From positions 62,001 to 126,000 of the forward strand of contig JBBRRB010000005.1 in the NCBI GenBank assembly GCA_038225555.1: a stretch of DNA of 64,000 nucleotides, written 5' to 3'. The notes under the pieces are model-generated. The model did no database searches. It saw only the letters and a list, made by a program, of their open reading frames with translations, and was not told where the DNA came from. Numbering within the stretch: the stretch's first letter is position 1; each line of letters starts with the position of its first letter. The position numbers were made by a program, and so were the translations under genes. Source of the DNA: JANXQZ01 sp038225555 (GTDB lineage Bacteria; Acidobacteriota; Terriglobia; Bryobacterales; Bryobacteraceae). Of this stretch, positions 24,522 through 36,100 are shown piece by piece.

Positions 24522-24995
24522 CTATGGTTTCAGGAGCGCGTTGATCGCGGTTTGGCCGATCGCCTCGTCTACTTCGGAAGGCGCGCCGCTCACGCCTATA
24601 GCACCGAGAGTTTGGCCGTCCACTTGAATCGGCAGCCCGCCCTGATTGGGGAAAGCATTCGGCAAAACGAGCACCTGCAGATCACCTCCCTTGAGCTGGT
24701 CGGCGGCGGTCTTCGAGGGCTTCTTGAAGAACGCGGAGTGACGCGCTTTCCTCTGAGCGAACTGAATCGTATTGAGGCCCGCGCCATCGGCCTTTTGAAG
24801 GTAGAGCAAGTTTCCGCTCTCGTCGACTACGCAGATGGTTACCTGCACGTTTCGCTTCAGCGCTTCCGCCTCAGCGGCTGCGACCATGGTCTTAATTGAG
24901 GAAAGGTTCAAGTAGCGCTTGGTCGGAAGATCGGCGGCGGGCGTCAATGTCGTCATGAGAGTCAGTAACAGAGGAATGAGCTTGGACATGGGCAT
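24522..24995 (-). CDS. Exported GlcG/HbpS-like haem-binding family protein
   Basis: The ATG at 24995 gives 157 residues with a signal peptide (MPMSKLIPLLLTLMTTLTPA); the frame is open further upstream to 25034 without a leader-like start. The mature part matches the GlcG/HbpS domain: VAAAEAEALKRNVQVTICVVDESGNLLYLQKADGA, then FAQRKARHSAFF, then a GGLPIQVDGQTLGAIGVSGA and D[EQ]A-type end. This fold binds haem or small ligands and appears in sensing and redox systems. Export suggests a periplasmic binding or protective role. No partner is evident. Confidence 0.85.
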   Translation of the reverse strand: MPMSKLIPLLLTLMTTLTPAADLPTKRYLNLSSIKTMVAAAEAEALKRNVQVTICVVDESGNLLYLQKADGAGLNTIQFAQRKARHSAFFKKPSKTAADQLKGGDLQVLVLPNAFPNQGGLPIQVDGQTLGAIGVSGAPSEVDEAIGQTAINALLKP

Positions 24996-25143
24996 TATAC
25001 TAACAGCCTTTGAACCCTCGTGGAGCATGGTCAAATTACCCGCTCCCGGTACCCTTTACTGCTTTGTCGTCCCGGAACAACGGCGAACCGCCGAAAAAAG
25101 GCAAAGGGCCACCACATTGCATTAGAGCTCGCAGGAGAACACG

Positions 25144-25431
25144 ATGCATCGTTATCTGACATTGCTTACATTGAGCGGGGCGCTTTGTCTACCCTTGACC
25201 GTTGGCGCCCAAGACCGGGAGCGGGATCGGGAGCACAATCAGCAGAACAGACGGTACGAAGATAAGGCGCACAAAGATTTTCACGAATGGAATGATGGGG
25301 AGAATCAATATTATCGCCAATATCTTCTGGAACACCACAAGAAGACTCACGATTTTGAAAAAGCAAATAGGAGAGAACAAAACGACTACTGGAATTGGCG
25401 TCACAGGAACCATCCCGATGACCGTCGCTAG
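25144..25431 (+). CDS. Small secreted, highly charged hypothetical protein
   Basis: This 95-residue protein has a signal peptide (MHRYLTLLTLSGALCLPLTVGAQ) followed by a mature part almost entirely of Asp, Glu, Arg, Lys, His, Asn and Gln with Tyr/Trp. Examples are RERDREHNQQNRRYEDKAHK and a repeated HEWN/YYRQYLLEHHK pattern. It has no cysteines. A GGAGAA ribosome-binding site lies before the ATG. Such small RDR/H-rich exported proteins are common in Acidobacteria, with unknown role; buffering, metal or desiccation roles are possible. An OsmC gene follows in the same direction, 18 bases downstream. Confidence 0.78.
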   Translation: MHRYLTLLTLSGALCLPLTVGAQDRERDREHNQQNRRYEDKAHKDFHEWNDGENQYYRQYLLEHHKKTHDFEKANRREQNDYWNWRHRNHPDDRR

Positions 25432-25449
25432 CGTGCAAGGATATAAGTT

Positions 25450-25875
25450 ATGAAGCGAAATGCGTCGGCGGTCTGGCAGGGCGGCATCAAGGACGGCAAG
25501 GGTTCGATTACCACGGCCAGCGGCAGCCTGAAGGACACACAATATTCTTTCAGCACTCGGTTTGAAAATGGCGCGGGCACAAACCCGGAAGAGTTGCTTG
25601 CGGCGGCCCACGCGGGCTGTTTTGCCATGGCCCTTTCAGCTCAGCTTGGGACGGCCGGCATAACTGCCGAGAGGATCGATGTCACGGCCACCGTCACGCT
25701 CGACAAGGTCGAAGGCGGCTTTGCCATAACGGAGAGCCATCTCGAAGTGAAGGTGAAGATACCCGGCGCGGATCGGGCGGCGTTCGATAAAGCGGCTGCC
25801 GACGCCAAGACAGGATGCCCGGTGTCGAAGCTGTTTAACGCCAAAGTCACAATGAACGCCGTGTTAGAAAGCTAG
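25450..25875 (+). CDS. OsmC-family peroxidase
   Basis: The 141-residue protein matches OsmC. The N-terminal strand region is ASAVWQGGIKDGKGSITTAS. The central helix NPEELLAAAHAGCFAMALSAQL carries the first catalytic cysteine. A second cysteine follows in AKTGCPVSKLFNAKV. OsmC enzymes reduce organic hydroperoxides using the cysteine pair and an arginine/glutamate. The gene starts 18 bases after the small secreted protein gene, with AAGGA ahead of the ATG. It converges on a TonB receptor gene with a 1-base gap. Confidence 0.93.
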   Translation: MKRNASAVWQGGIKDGKGSITTASGSLKDTQYSFSTRFENGAGTNPEELLAAAHAGCFAMALSAQLGTAGITAERIDVTATVTLDKVEGGFAITESHLEVKVKIPGADRAAFDKAAADAKTGCPVSKLFNAKVTMNAVLES

Positions 25876-25876
25876 G

Positions 25877-28804
25877 TTAGAAAGCCGCTTTGACGGAGAA
25901 TTGTAATGATCTCGCAGGCAACTGGTTCGTGATGCCTGCGAGCGGTTGGCCAAATCCGGGACCCGCAGTCGCTCCGTTGCCGTACGTCCCGCTATAGCCC
26001 ACAAAATTGGCGTGATTTAAAGCGTTGAACGCCTCGGCCCGCAGCACGATTCGCAGCCGTTCGCCAGCGAACGCAAAAGTGCGTTCCAGGAATGGAGACA
26101 GATCGTAGATTGCACTTCCCCGTCCGGAGTTGCGGCCCACCACGACCCCGTTGATCACGGGGCGGTCTGCAGTCGCCCCACTGTCGCCACTGTTTGTCGT
26201 TCCGGTTGTAAAGTTGTAAGGCAACCCGGATCCCGCCGTAAAAACTCCTCCGCCCAAAATCTTCCAGGGCCCAACGTAAAACCCGCTCAGGACGAAACGT
26301 TGACGCTGATCGAAGATCGCATTCCCTCTCTCGACCTTGCCGATGAAATTCGCATCGTTCGGATTCTGGCCGGGAATGTCAGGATCGACATTGTCGATTG
26401 CATGGGACCAGGTATAGCTCGCCAGCATGGACAAGCGGCGGCTAAAGCTGTGTGTGAGGTTCACATCCAGAGCATGGTAGCTGGCGACCCCATCGTTTAC
26501 GTCGCTCTGAATCACGCTGAACGGCGGCTGCGGAGTGGTTGCCGCTGCCGTGTTGCACGTGGTGCCATGCTGGCTGTACCACGCGATCCAATATGGCCTC
26601 GTGCAGTTCGCTGCTTGAGGCGAACGCATTTGACCAGGAGCTGTTCGGACGAACGGCGATGGCGCATCTACATCGAGCGGCCGGTTGATCTTCAAGGTGT
26701 GCGATCCTACGTAGTCCACGCTGAGAACCCAGTCTCGTCTGGGCCGGTGCTGGACTCCGAAGGTCCATTGTTCCGAGTAAGGGTTGAGCAGTCGGTTGGG
26801 ATAGCCGACCAGACTCGACGTGGGAAGGAATGCGTCTAGGCTCGAACTTTGTCCAGGTCGAATGTAGAGACTCCTGACCGGTACTGGCGCTCCAGCAGGA
26901 AGGGCTGGAAGAGGCGCGGCCGCTACACTCGAAGGGAATCCGATCTGGCCTGCTGAAGCGGTATAGTTGAATACGCCTGTTGGACCAGTCAACGCGTAGT
27001 TGGCCTGTGAGTTGTCGACAATTTGCGAATAGTAGATGCCAAACGCCCCTCGAATGACAGTTTTACCGGAGCCGCGCACGTTGTAAGCGAAACCGGCTCT
27101 CGGAGCGAGATTCTTCTTAGCGTCAGTGATGGTTTGCCGTTCGTACCGCAAACCTAGATTCAGTGTGACATCCGGCCTGAGTTTAAAATCGTCTTGCGCG
27201 AACAGCGCCCAAATGGTATCGTCCACGGTGTATCTCGCGTTGCCGTAGCTCTGCGTGTACGTTCTTACGTTTCGGATGTCATTCAAGTAAGCGGCACTCT
27301 CGCAGATAGCGAGAGCTTGCGTGCAAGTGTTATAAACAAATTGCCCGAGATAGATAGGACCGCCAAACTCCTTGCTGTTTCCGCCGCTATGCGCGACGAC
27401 TACATCGCCCCCGAACTTCAGCTGATGGCGGCCTCTCACCCACGAAATCGTATCGCTGATCTGGTATTGCCGGTTTAACAAAAGAGCTGATTGCGATGTT
27501 CCGGAGGTGAACGTCCCGCCGGTGGAAACAGGCACCGAGTACTGTGTTCCGTACACAACAGGATCAAATTGAGTAATGGGCGAGCCGAGTTGAAATTGCA
27601 GCCTGACGTTGTTCAGCAGCGTAGGGCTCAACACCATTGTCTCGCCAAGCTCGGTGGAGTATGTTCGCCTTCGAAATACCCGATCCACCGTGGGCAAATT
27701 GTTTCCGCCTACTGCGCCATTCGGATTGGTGTCGTGAAACGCGTCAACATCGCTCCGGAAAAACATGTTGTTCCGGTCGTTCAGTTGACGATCCAGGCGA
27801 AGCAGCGCTAGCCATCCACGATAGTGTCCAACGAAGCTGCCAAACGCGATGGGGGAGATGATGGGCGAAGCCTTGTCTTGGCGGCTGAACTCTCCCGACA
27901 GGAAGAAGTGAGTCTTATTCGAAGCTTCGAGTGGTCCCGATAGCGATAGGGCGGATTGGCCTAATGTGTCGCTGGTCAGATCGTTGCCGCTGGCCGCATT
28001 CACTGAAGTAAAGCCCGAGAGCGCGGCTTCAGTTGCCGAGGGTCGCCACAGTTCCATCAATTCGCCGTGAAATTGGCTGCCGCCGCTGCTTGTTACGATG
28101 TTGATCACGGTCCCGGTGCTGCCTCCGTACTCGGCGGAGAAGGCGTTGGTCAAAATCGCCATTTCCTGCACGGCGGCGAGGGGAACAGTGCTGAAGATTG
28201 TCTGACGGCCCCAGGCGTCATTTCCAGTGCTGCCATCCACCACGAAGGAAACTTGCCGTCGTCCGGCCCCGTTGCTGGTAAACAGATTTTGATTGATAAA
28301 GACATCGCCTTGATTGAGAGCCGGGCGGTTGGCTGCATTCAACAACGGCAGGAAGGTGATTTTGCGATTGAGCAACGGAGTTTCCTGCATCTGAACGGCA
28401 CCGAGGCGATCGCCTAGTTGAGGCTGATCCGTCCGCACTTCCCCCACTACTCCTGTGACTGAGACGAGGGTCTGGCCTCCGATGACATTAAGCCGCAGCG
28501 TCACGTCGGCAGTCGCTCCGCCTACCAGTGTGATGTCGCCCAAGGTGGAGTCCGCGAAGTTTAGCTTGGCTGCGGTAACTCTGTACAGCCCGGATACGGG
28601 CAAGCCAGCGAGAGAAAATCTTCCGGCTTCGTCGGTGTTGGTGCTCCTCTCGAGTCCGCTCTGAGCGTTGGTCGCGGTGATCCGCGCACCGGGAACACTT
28701 GCATGAGTCTGATCGACAACTTGACCGGAAACGGTCGCAGTGTCTGGCGTCTGAGCGGCGAGGTAGAAGGGAATAAGGATTAACGGAACGTGCGAGCGAG
28801 ACAT
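25877..28804 (-). CDS. Oar-like TonB-dependent receptor 2
   Basis: The 975-residue protein has a signal peptide (MSRSHVPLILIPFYLAAQT), a carboxypeptidase-regulatory-like domain (SGQVVDQTHASVPGARITATN), plug motifs (RQVSFVVDGSTGNDAWGR, AEYGGSTGTVINIVTSSGG) and a long beta-barrel. It ends RSLQFSVKAAF, with the terminal phenylalanine expected for the outer membrane. It is intact and separate from the sigma cassette. The upstream neighbours on the same strand encode histidine kinases, but a 21-base gap gives only a weak hint of co-transcription. Substrate is unknown. Confidence 0.92.
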   Translation of the reverse strand: MSRSHVPLILIPFYLAAQTPDTATVSGQVVDQTHASVPGARITATNAQSGLERSTNTDEAGRFSLAGLPVSGLYRVTAAKLNFADSTLGDITLVGGATADVTLRLNVIGGQTLVSVTGVVGEVRTDQPQLGDRLGAVQMQETPLLNRKITFLPLLNAANRPALNQGDVFINQNLFTSNGAGRRQVSFVVDGSTGNDAWGRQTIFSTVPLAAVQEMAILTNAFSAEYGGSTGTVINIVTSSGGSQFHGELMELWRPSATEAALSGFTSVNAASGNDLTSDTLGQSALSLSGPLEASNKTHFFLSGEFSRQDKASPIISPIAFGSFVGHYRGWLALLRLDRQLNDRNNMFFRSDVDAFHDTNPNGAVGGNNLPTVDRVFRRRTYSTELGETMVLSPTLLNNVRLQFQLGSPITQFDPVVYGTQYSVPVSTGGTFTSGTSQSALLLNRQYQISDTISWVRGRHQLKFGGDVVVAHSGGNSKEFGGPIYLGQFVYNTCTQALAICESAAYLNDIRNVRTYTQSYGNARYTVDDTIWALFAQDDFKLRPDVTLNLGLRYERQTITDAKKNLAPRAGFAYNVRGSGKTVIRGAFGIYYSQIVDNSQANYALTGPTGVFNYTASAGQIGFPSSVAAAPLPALPAGAPVPVRSLYIRPGQSSSLDAFLPTSSLVGYPNRLLNPYSEQWTFGVQHRPRRDWVLSVDYVGSHTLKINRPLDVDAPSPFVRTAPGQMRSPQAANCTRPYWIAWYSQHGTTCNTAAATTPQPPFSVIQSDVNDGVASYHALDVNLTHSFSRRLSMLASYTWSHAIDNVDPDIPGQNPNDANFIGKVERGNAIFDQRQRFVLSGFYVGPWKILGGGVFTAGSGLPYNFTTGTTNSGDSGATADRPVINGVVVGRNSGRGSAIYDLSPFLERTFAFAGERLRIVLRAEAFNALNHANFVGYSGTYGNGATAGPGFGQPLAGITNQLPARSLQFSVKAAF

Positions 28805-28825
28805 TGAGTCAATTGTAAGCCAGCT

Positions 28826-30109
28826 TTATTTGGGCAGAGTGAACTTAAATGTGGAACCTTGCCCTGCTTCCGACTCGACCCAAATGCGGCCGTCCTGACG
28901 TTCGACGATCCGTTTGCAGAGAGCCAGCCCGATGCCCGTGCCGGGATATTCGCGCCCATGCAGACGCTTGAAAATTCCGAAGATCTGCTCGTGATATCGG
29001 GGTTCGATTCCCAGGCCGTTATCGGCGAAAGAGAACACCCATTCGTCGCCTTTATCCTCGGCCGAGACATGGATTTTTGGAGCATCAGGTCCGTGATATT
29101 TGATAGAGTTGCTCACCAGGTTTTGGAAAACTTGTCCCAGCTGACCGAAATCGGATTGAACTTCTGGCAGACCTGAGTGAGTAATTTCGGTGCTCGTTTC
29201 CTTGATTGAACTGTCTAGATTCATCAGCACGCCTTGCAGCACGGCTTCCGTGTCCACCGTGGTCAGCACCTGTTCCCGAACATTCAACTGGTAGGAGTAC
29301 GAAAGTAGATCGCTGAGCAGGTTATCCATGCGATGCACGGAGTCGGTGATGTAGCCCATAAACTCGCGCGCTTCGTCGTCCAATTTATCCGCATAGCGCC
29401 TGCCGAGTAGTTGGGTGTAACTTGCCACGGTCCGCAGGGGTTCTCGAAGATCGTGCGAAGCGGCGTATCCGAACTGGCGCAACTCCTCATTCGCGCGGAC
29501 CAATTCGTCCGTCCGATCTTTCACTCGAAGCTCTAGCTCGCTGTTCAGCCTGCGGACCTCGTCCTCGGCGCGCTGGCGTTCTCGAATGCTCCGCTCTAAT
29601 TCGGAGTTGCGCGTCTCAAGCATCGTGGCGTGCTTCTGAAGGAGATCGCTCTTGATGCTGAGATCGACGAAAATCGACACCTTGGAACGCAGCACTTCCG
29701 GGTTAATGGGCTTGTAGAGAAAATCGACTGCGCCAGCGTAATAGCCGCGGAAAAGATGTTCATCGTCCTTGTGCGCAGTGATGAAAAGGATCGGCGTGTG
29801 CCGCGAACGCTCGCGCTCGCGAATCAACGTTGCGGCCTCGAAGCCATCCATCTCCGGCATATTCACGTCGAGCAGAATAACTGCAAAATCCTCGTTCAGA
29901 ATATGTCGGAGAGCCTCCTTTCCAGAGTTGGCTTTTACCAGTTCCTGACCCAGATCCTCAAGGATTGCCTCCAGGGCGAACAGATTCGCTGGACGATCAT
30001 CCACCAGCAGGATCTTGGCTTTTTGCGGCTGGGCTTCGACGTTCAGGTCGCGAGCTTCGCTCGCTGCGCTTACAGGCATGGCATTCAGAGTCCCTTCCTT
30101 TGGAGTCAT
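28826..30109 (-). CDS. Response regulator-histidine kinase fusion
   Basis: This 427-residue protein has an N-terminal receiver (KILLVDDRPANLFALEAIL, phospho-acceptor Asp81 in ILLDVNMPEMDGF). A coiled coil (about 165-205) follows, then a HisKA domain with FGYAASHDLREPLRTV (His219). A HATPase_c domain ends it, with a G-box reading GTGIGLALCKRIVERQDGRI. It has no membrane segment. The stand-alone REC-HK order suggests it is controlled by phosphotransfer, perhaps from the adjacent giant hybrid kinase. The two genes overlap by 4 bases (30106-30109) on the same strand, which supports joint expression and function. Confidence 0.93.
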   Translation of the reverse strand: MTPKEGTLNAMPVSAASEARDLNVEAQPQKAKILLVDDRPANLFALEAILEDLGQELVKANSGKEALRHILNEDFAVILLDVNMPEMDGFEAATLIRERERSRHTPILFITAHKDDEHLFRGYYAGAVDFLYKPINPEVLRSKVSIFVDLSIKSDLLQKHATMLETRNSELERSIRERQRAEDEVRRLNSELELRVKDRTDELVRANEELRQFGYAASHDLREPLRTVASYTQLLGRRYADKLDDEAREFMGYITDSVHRMDNLLSDLLSYSYQLNVREQVLTTVDTEAVLQGVLMNLDSSIKETSTEITHSGLPEVQSDFGQLGQVFQNLVSNSIKYHGPDAPKIHVSAEDKGDEWVFSFADNGLGIEPRYHEQIFGIFKRLHGREYPGTGIGLALCKRIVERQDGRIWVESEAGQGSTFKFTLPK

Positions 30110-33100
30110 TGCTGTTCAGCGACTCGAGGCAGCCAAGCTCTGAGCAGCCAAATCAGATCGTCAAGGTTAACGGGCTTGGCGATATAGTCGGAAGTGCCCG
30201 CTTCCAGACACTTTTCGCGGTCTCCCTTCATCGCCTTGGCAGTGAGCGCAATGATCGGAAGTTTTCGAAACTGCGGGATCTGACGAATCGCGCGCGTGGT
30301 TTGATATCCATCCATCTCGGGCATCATGATGTCCATCAACACCAGTTCGATGCCGGGCATTTTATCGAGGATTTCGAGCGCCTCCCGGCCGCTTTCGGCG
30401 TATACGACTTTCAGCTTGTGCCGCTCCAGCACGCTGGTCAGGGCAAAGATGTTGCGGACGTCGTCATCGACGATCAGCACCCTGCCTCCAGCGATCCAGG
30501 AATCCTTCTTTTGCCGCGCTTGTTCCAGCACGCGGCGCTGATCTTCGGGGATGTTCGCTTCCACCCGGTGCAGAAACAACGCCGTTTCCTCAAGCATCCG
30601 TTCTGCGGAATGCACTCCTCGCACAAGCGCCGTTTTCGCAACCTCCTTCAGCTTGTCTTCCTCATCGGGGGCTAGGTCGTCACCCGTATAGACGATCACG
30701 GGAAGCTCAAGACCGCCTGGCCGGCGCTGAAGTTTCTCTATAAAGTCGAACACGTTCATGTCCGGCTGCTTCAAATCGATCACCACGCAATCGAACTTTC
30801 TTCCCGCAACCGCGGTCAACGCTTCCTCGCCCGTGTTCACGAACGTCGTTTGGACATCGGCGGCGGAGATGAGCTCCGCGAGGCGTTTGCGCTGAGTTTC
30901 ATCATATTCGACGACGAGCAGGTTTCGCTCGTTTCTGTCGACCGAATTTCTTACTTTATCGAAGATGTCGATCAGCGCCTGCTTGTCGATCGATTTCTCC
31001 AGGTAGGACATCGCGCCGAGCGAAAGTCCTCGGCGACGGTCCACATCGATCGAAATCACGTGGACCGGAATGTGGCTGGTCGCAGGCTCGTGCTTGAGCC
31101 GGTCAAGGAGGGTCCAACCGGCCATGTCTGGGAGCCGGATGTCCAAAGTGATTGCGTTTGGATGCAGTTCACGAGCCAAGCTCAACCCCCGATCTCCTCT
31201 AAGAGCCACCACCACCTTTAAATCTCTATCATGGGCGAGGTCGCAAAGGATGCGGGCGAACGTCGGATCGTCTTCCACAATCAGGAGGACCTTATCGCCT
31301 GGTTTTAGATTGTCCCGATCATCCTGGACCTCCACGGGCTGGAAGGCGGACGCGGCGACCTTCTCCGGGGCGGCCATGGAAGACCTGGATTCCGGCTTGG
31401 CTTCGATCTTCCGTGGGGGCGGCGGGAGCTCTTTTCTCCGCTGCTCACGCGGCGGAGCGGGAGCAGCAACGTAGTTAGCCGGCAGATACAGGGTGAAGGT
31501 GCTGCCTTCTCCCACCTTGCTCTCCACCTTCAACTCCCCTCCCAGCAGCCGAGTCAACTCGCGGCTGATGGAGAGGCCCAGCCCCGTGCCTCCGTACTTG
31601 CGACTGGTGCCGCCGTCCGCCTGGCGGAAAGCCTCGAAGATAACGCCCTGTTGATCTTCGGAGATTCCGATGCCGGTGTCGGTCACCCCGAAGGCTATCA
31701 CGCTTTCGGCTTGGCTTAAGATCGGGTGGGCGGGACTCCAGCCATCCTGGGCACGCTGCACGGTCATCAGAACCTTGCCTCGATCCGTGAATTTCAGTGC
31801 GTTCGAGAGAAGGTTTTTCAGAACCTGCTGCAACCGCTTCGGGTCGGTATAGATGGTTTTGGGCAGATTCTGATCGATGTCAATCTCGAACTGAAGGCTC
31901 TTTTCCTCGGCTACGTGCCGGAAAGTTCGTGCCGCGTAATCCTGCAGGTCCGCCAGGAAAACTTGATCGAGATCCACGGCCATCATCCCCGATTCGATCT
32001 TTGCAAGGTCGAGAATGTCGTTGATTAAGCTGAGCAGCTCAGTTCCAGATTGATAGATCGTTTGCGCGAATTGAACTTGCTTGGGTGTCAACTTGCCTTC
32101 CGCATTCTCGGCCAGCATTTGCGCCAGGATGAGAAGGCTGTTGAGGGGCGTCCTGAGCTCGTGCGACATGTTCGCGAGGAACTCGGACTTGTATTTGGAA
32201 GTGAGCGCCAGTTGCTCCGCCTTTTCCTCCAAAGCTTGCTTGGCGAGCTCAACCTCCCGATTCTTCGTTTCGACTTCCGACTTTTGGTCGGCCAGCAGTT
32301 GCGCCTTCTCCTGCAGCTCGGCGTTGGTGTGCTGCAACTGATCCTGTTGTTTGCGGAGCAACTCCTCCGAGGCCTGGAGCGTGCTGGCCTGCTGTTCCAA
32401 GCGACGGTTGCCTTCTGTAAGTTCCCTCTGCTGGCTTTGCAGTTCTTCGGCGAGAGCCTGGGATTTCGCGAGCAGCTGCTCAGTGCGCATGGTTGCGGCG
32501 ATCGTGTTTAAAACAATCCCCATGCTTTGCGTGAGTTGATCCAAAAACGCCAAGTGAATTTCGCTAAAATGATGGAAGGAGGCAAGTTCCACCACAGCCT
32601 TCACTTCACCTTCGAAGAGCACAGGCAACACCACGATATCGAGCGGCGTGGCTTCGCCCAGGCCTGAACTGATCTTGATGTAGTCGGCCGGAACGCAAGT
32701 GAGCAGGATCCGTTCCTTCTCGAGGGCGCATTGCCCCACCAGTCCTTCGCCGGGACGGAACTGATTGGCAAGCGACTTGCGCTCCTTATATGCGTAGCTT
32801 GCCAGCAGCTTGAGCAGCTGCTGATTTTCGTCCGTGTCATTGATGTAGAAGACGCCCTGGTGCGCGTTCACTAGCGGAGCTAGTTCAGAGAGAATCATGC
32901 GTGCTACAGCGATGAGGTCGCGCTGGCCTTGCAGCATGTTGGTGAAGCGGGCGACGTTGGTCTTCAGCCAATCCTGGTCCGTATTCTTGCGGGTGGTCTC
33001 CTTGAGATTGAGAATCATCTCATTGATGTTGTCTTTGAGATTGGCGACTTCGCCCTGGGCTTCCACCGCAATGGCACGCGTGAGATCGCCCTTCGTCACG

Positions 33101-36100
33101 GCTGTCGCCACTTCGGCGATCGCTCGAACCTGGGTGGTCAAATTCGCGGCAAGCTGATTCACGTTATTGGTCAGATCGCGCCAGATGCCTGCTGCGCCCG
33201 GAACGCGGGCTTGTCCGCCCAGTTTGCCTTCGATCCCTACTTCACGGGCCACGGTGCTCACCTGATCGGCGAACACGGCCAGGGTGTCGATCATGCCGTT
33301 GATGGTCTCGGCCAACTCTGCAATTTCGCCCTTGGTTTCCAAGACTAGCTTACGCTTGAGATCTCCGTTGGCTGCCGCCGTTACCACCTTCGCGATTCCA
33401 CGCACCTGAGTGGTCAGGTTCGCGGCCATGAAGTTAACATTGTCGGTGAGATCTTTCCACGGGCCCGCGACGCCTTTCACGTCGGCCTGCCCGCCCAATT
33501 TTCCTTCCGTGCCCACTTCGCGGGCGACGCGCGTGACTTCAGAGGCGAACGAGTTGAGCTGATCCACCATGGTGTTGATGGTATTTTTCAGCTCCAGAAT
33601 TTCACCCCGCACATCCACCGTGATCTTGCGGGAGAGATCTCCATTCGCGACTGCCGTGGTGACCTGCGCGATGTTGCGGACTTGGCTGGTGAGGTTGCCG
33701 GCCATCGAGTTGACGCTATCGGTAAGATCCTTCCAAGTTCCTGCCACTCCGCGAACGTCCGCCTGGCCGCCTAGCTTGCCCTCCGTACCGACCTCGCGAG
33801 CCACGCGGGTCACTTCGGAGGCGAACGAGCTGAGCTGATCCACCATCACGTTGATGGTGTTCTTCAGCTCCAGGATTTCCCCGCGTACGTCCACTGTGAT
33901 TTTGCGCGACAGATCGCCGCGCGCGACGGCAGTGGTAACTTCGGCGATGTTTCGAACCTGGCTGGTGAGATTTCCCGCCATCGAATTGACGCTGTCGGTG
34001 AGATCTTTCCACGTGCCAGCCACTCCGCGAACGTCGGCTTGACCGCCTAACTTGCCCTCCGTTCCCACCTCGCGAGCTACGCGCGTAACTTCAGACGCGA
34101 AGGAGCTGAGCTGATCCACCATGACGTTGATCGTGTTCTTCAGCTCGAGTATTTCGCCGCGCACATCGACCGTGATCTTTCGTGACAGGTCGCCTCGTGC
34201 GACGGCAGTGGTAACCTCAGCGATGTTGCGGACTTGGCCGGTCAAGTTGCTGGCCATCGAGTTGACGCTATCGGTGAGATCTTTCCAGACTCCGCCTACG
34301 CCGCGCACGTCGGCTTGGCCCCCCAGCTTTCCTTCAGTTCCCACTTCGCGGGCGACGCGCGTCACCTCCGATGCGAACCCGTTGAGCTGATCCACCATGA
34401 CGTTGATGGTGTTCTTCAGCTCCAGGATCTCCCCGCGCACATCGACCGTAATTTTACGAGACAAATCTCCGCGCGCGACGGCCGTAGTAACTTCGGCGAT
34501 GTTGCGCACTTGGCCAGTAAGATTGCCGGCCATGGAATTGACGCTGTCGGTAAGATCTTTCCACGTGCCTGCGACGCCTTTCACTTCCGCCTGACCGCCC
34601 AGCTTGCCTTCCGTCCCGACCTCTCGCGCAACGCGAGTTACTTCCGAAGCGAACCCGTTGAGCTGATCCACCATGGTGTTGATGGTGTTCTTCAACTCGA
34701 GAATTTCGCCGCGCACATCCACTGTAATCTTCCGCGATAGATCGCCGTTGGCAACCGCAGTCGTTACCCCGGCGATATTGCGAACCTGATTGGTCAGGTT
34801 GCCGGCCATGGAATTGACACTCTCGGTCAGATCTTTCCAGGTCCCTGCGACACCTTTCACTTCCGCTTGGCCGCCTAGCTTGCCTTCCGTTCCCACTTCG
34901 CGGGCGACGCGCGTTACCTCCGAAGCGAACCCGTTAAGCTGATCGACCATCGTATTGATCGTGTTCTTCAGCTCGAGAATTTCGCCGCGCACATCGACCG
35001 TGATCTTACGGGATAGATCGCCATTCGCAACAGCCGTGGTGACTTCAGCGATGTTGCGGACCTGACCCGTCAGGTTGCCCGCCATGGAGTTTACGCCGTC
35101 GGTAAGATCTTTCCAAGTCCCGGCCACACCTTTCACGTCGGCCTGACCGCCCAGCTTGCCTTCCGTTCCCACTTCCCGAGCGACGCGCGTCACCTCCGAC
35201 GCGAAGCCGTTCAACTGGTCCACCATCGTATTGATAGTGTTTTTCAACTCCAGGATCTCGCCGCGGACGCTCACCGTGATCTTGCGCGACAAATCGCCAT
35301 TTGCAACCGCGGTGGTCACTTCAGCGATGTTTCGGACCTGAGCGGTTAGGTTGCCGCCCATCGAGTTCACGCTGTCGGTGAGATCCGCCCAGACTCCGGC
35401 CACGCCTTTCACGTCGGCTTGGCCGCCCAGTTTTCCCTCGGTCCCGACTTCGCGGGCCACGCGGGTAACTTCGGATGCAAACGCATTGAGCTGATCGACC
35501 ATCGTATTGATCGTATTTTTCAACTCCAGGATTTCGCCGCGCACATCCACCGTGATCTTGCGAGATAAGTCGCCGTTGGCAACAGCCGTCGTGACCTCGG
35601 CGATGTTGCGGACTTGAGCGGTGAGGTTGCCGCCCATCGAGTTCACACTATCGGTGAGATCTTTCCAAACACCGCCCACGCCTTTCACGTCGGCTTGACC
35701 GCCGAGTTTGCCCTCTGTCCCAACCTCGCGGGCCACTCGCGTAACTTCTGATGCAAACGCGTTTAGCTGATCAACCATGGTGTTGATGGTATTTTTCAGC
35801 TCAAGAATCTCGCCGCGAACGTCGACCGTGATTTTCTTCGAGAGATCGCCATTCGCGACTGCGGTGGTGACATTGGCGATGTTGCGAACTTGCGCCGTCA
35901 GGTTGCCAGCCATCGAGTTGACGCTGTCGGTCAGGTCTTTCCAGACGCCGCCCACGCCCTTGACGTCGGCTTGACCGCCTAGCTCGCCTTCCGTTCCCAC
36001 TTCGCGCGCCACTCGGGTGACTTCCGAAGCGAAGGAACTGAGCTGATCGACCATGGTGTTGATCGTATTTTTCAGCTCGCTGATTTCGCCCCGCGCATCG

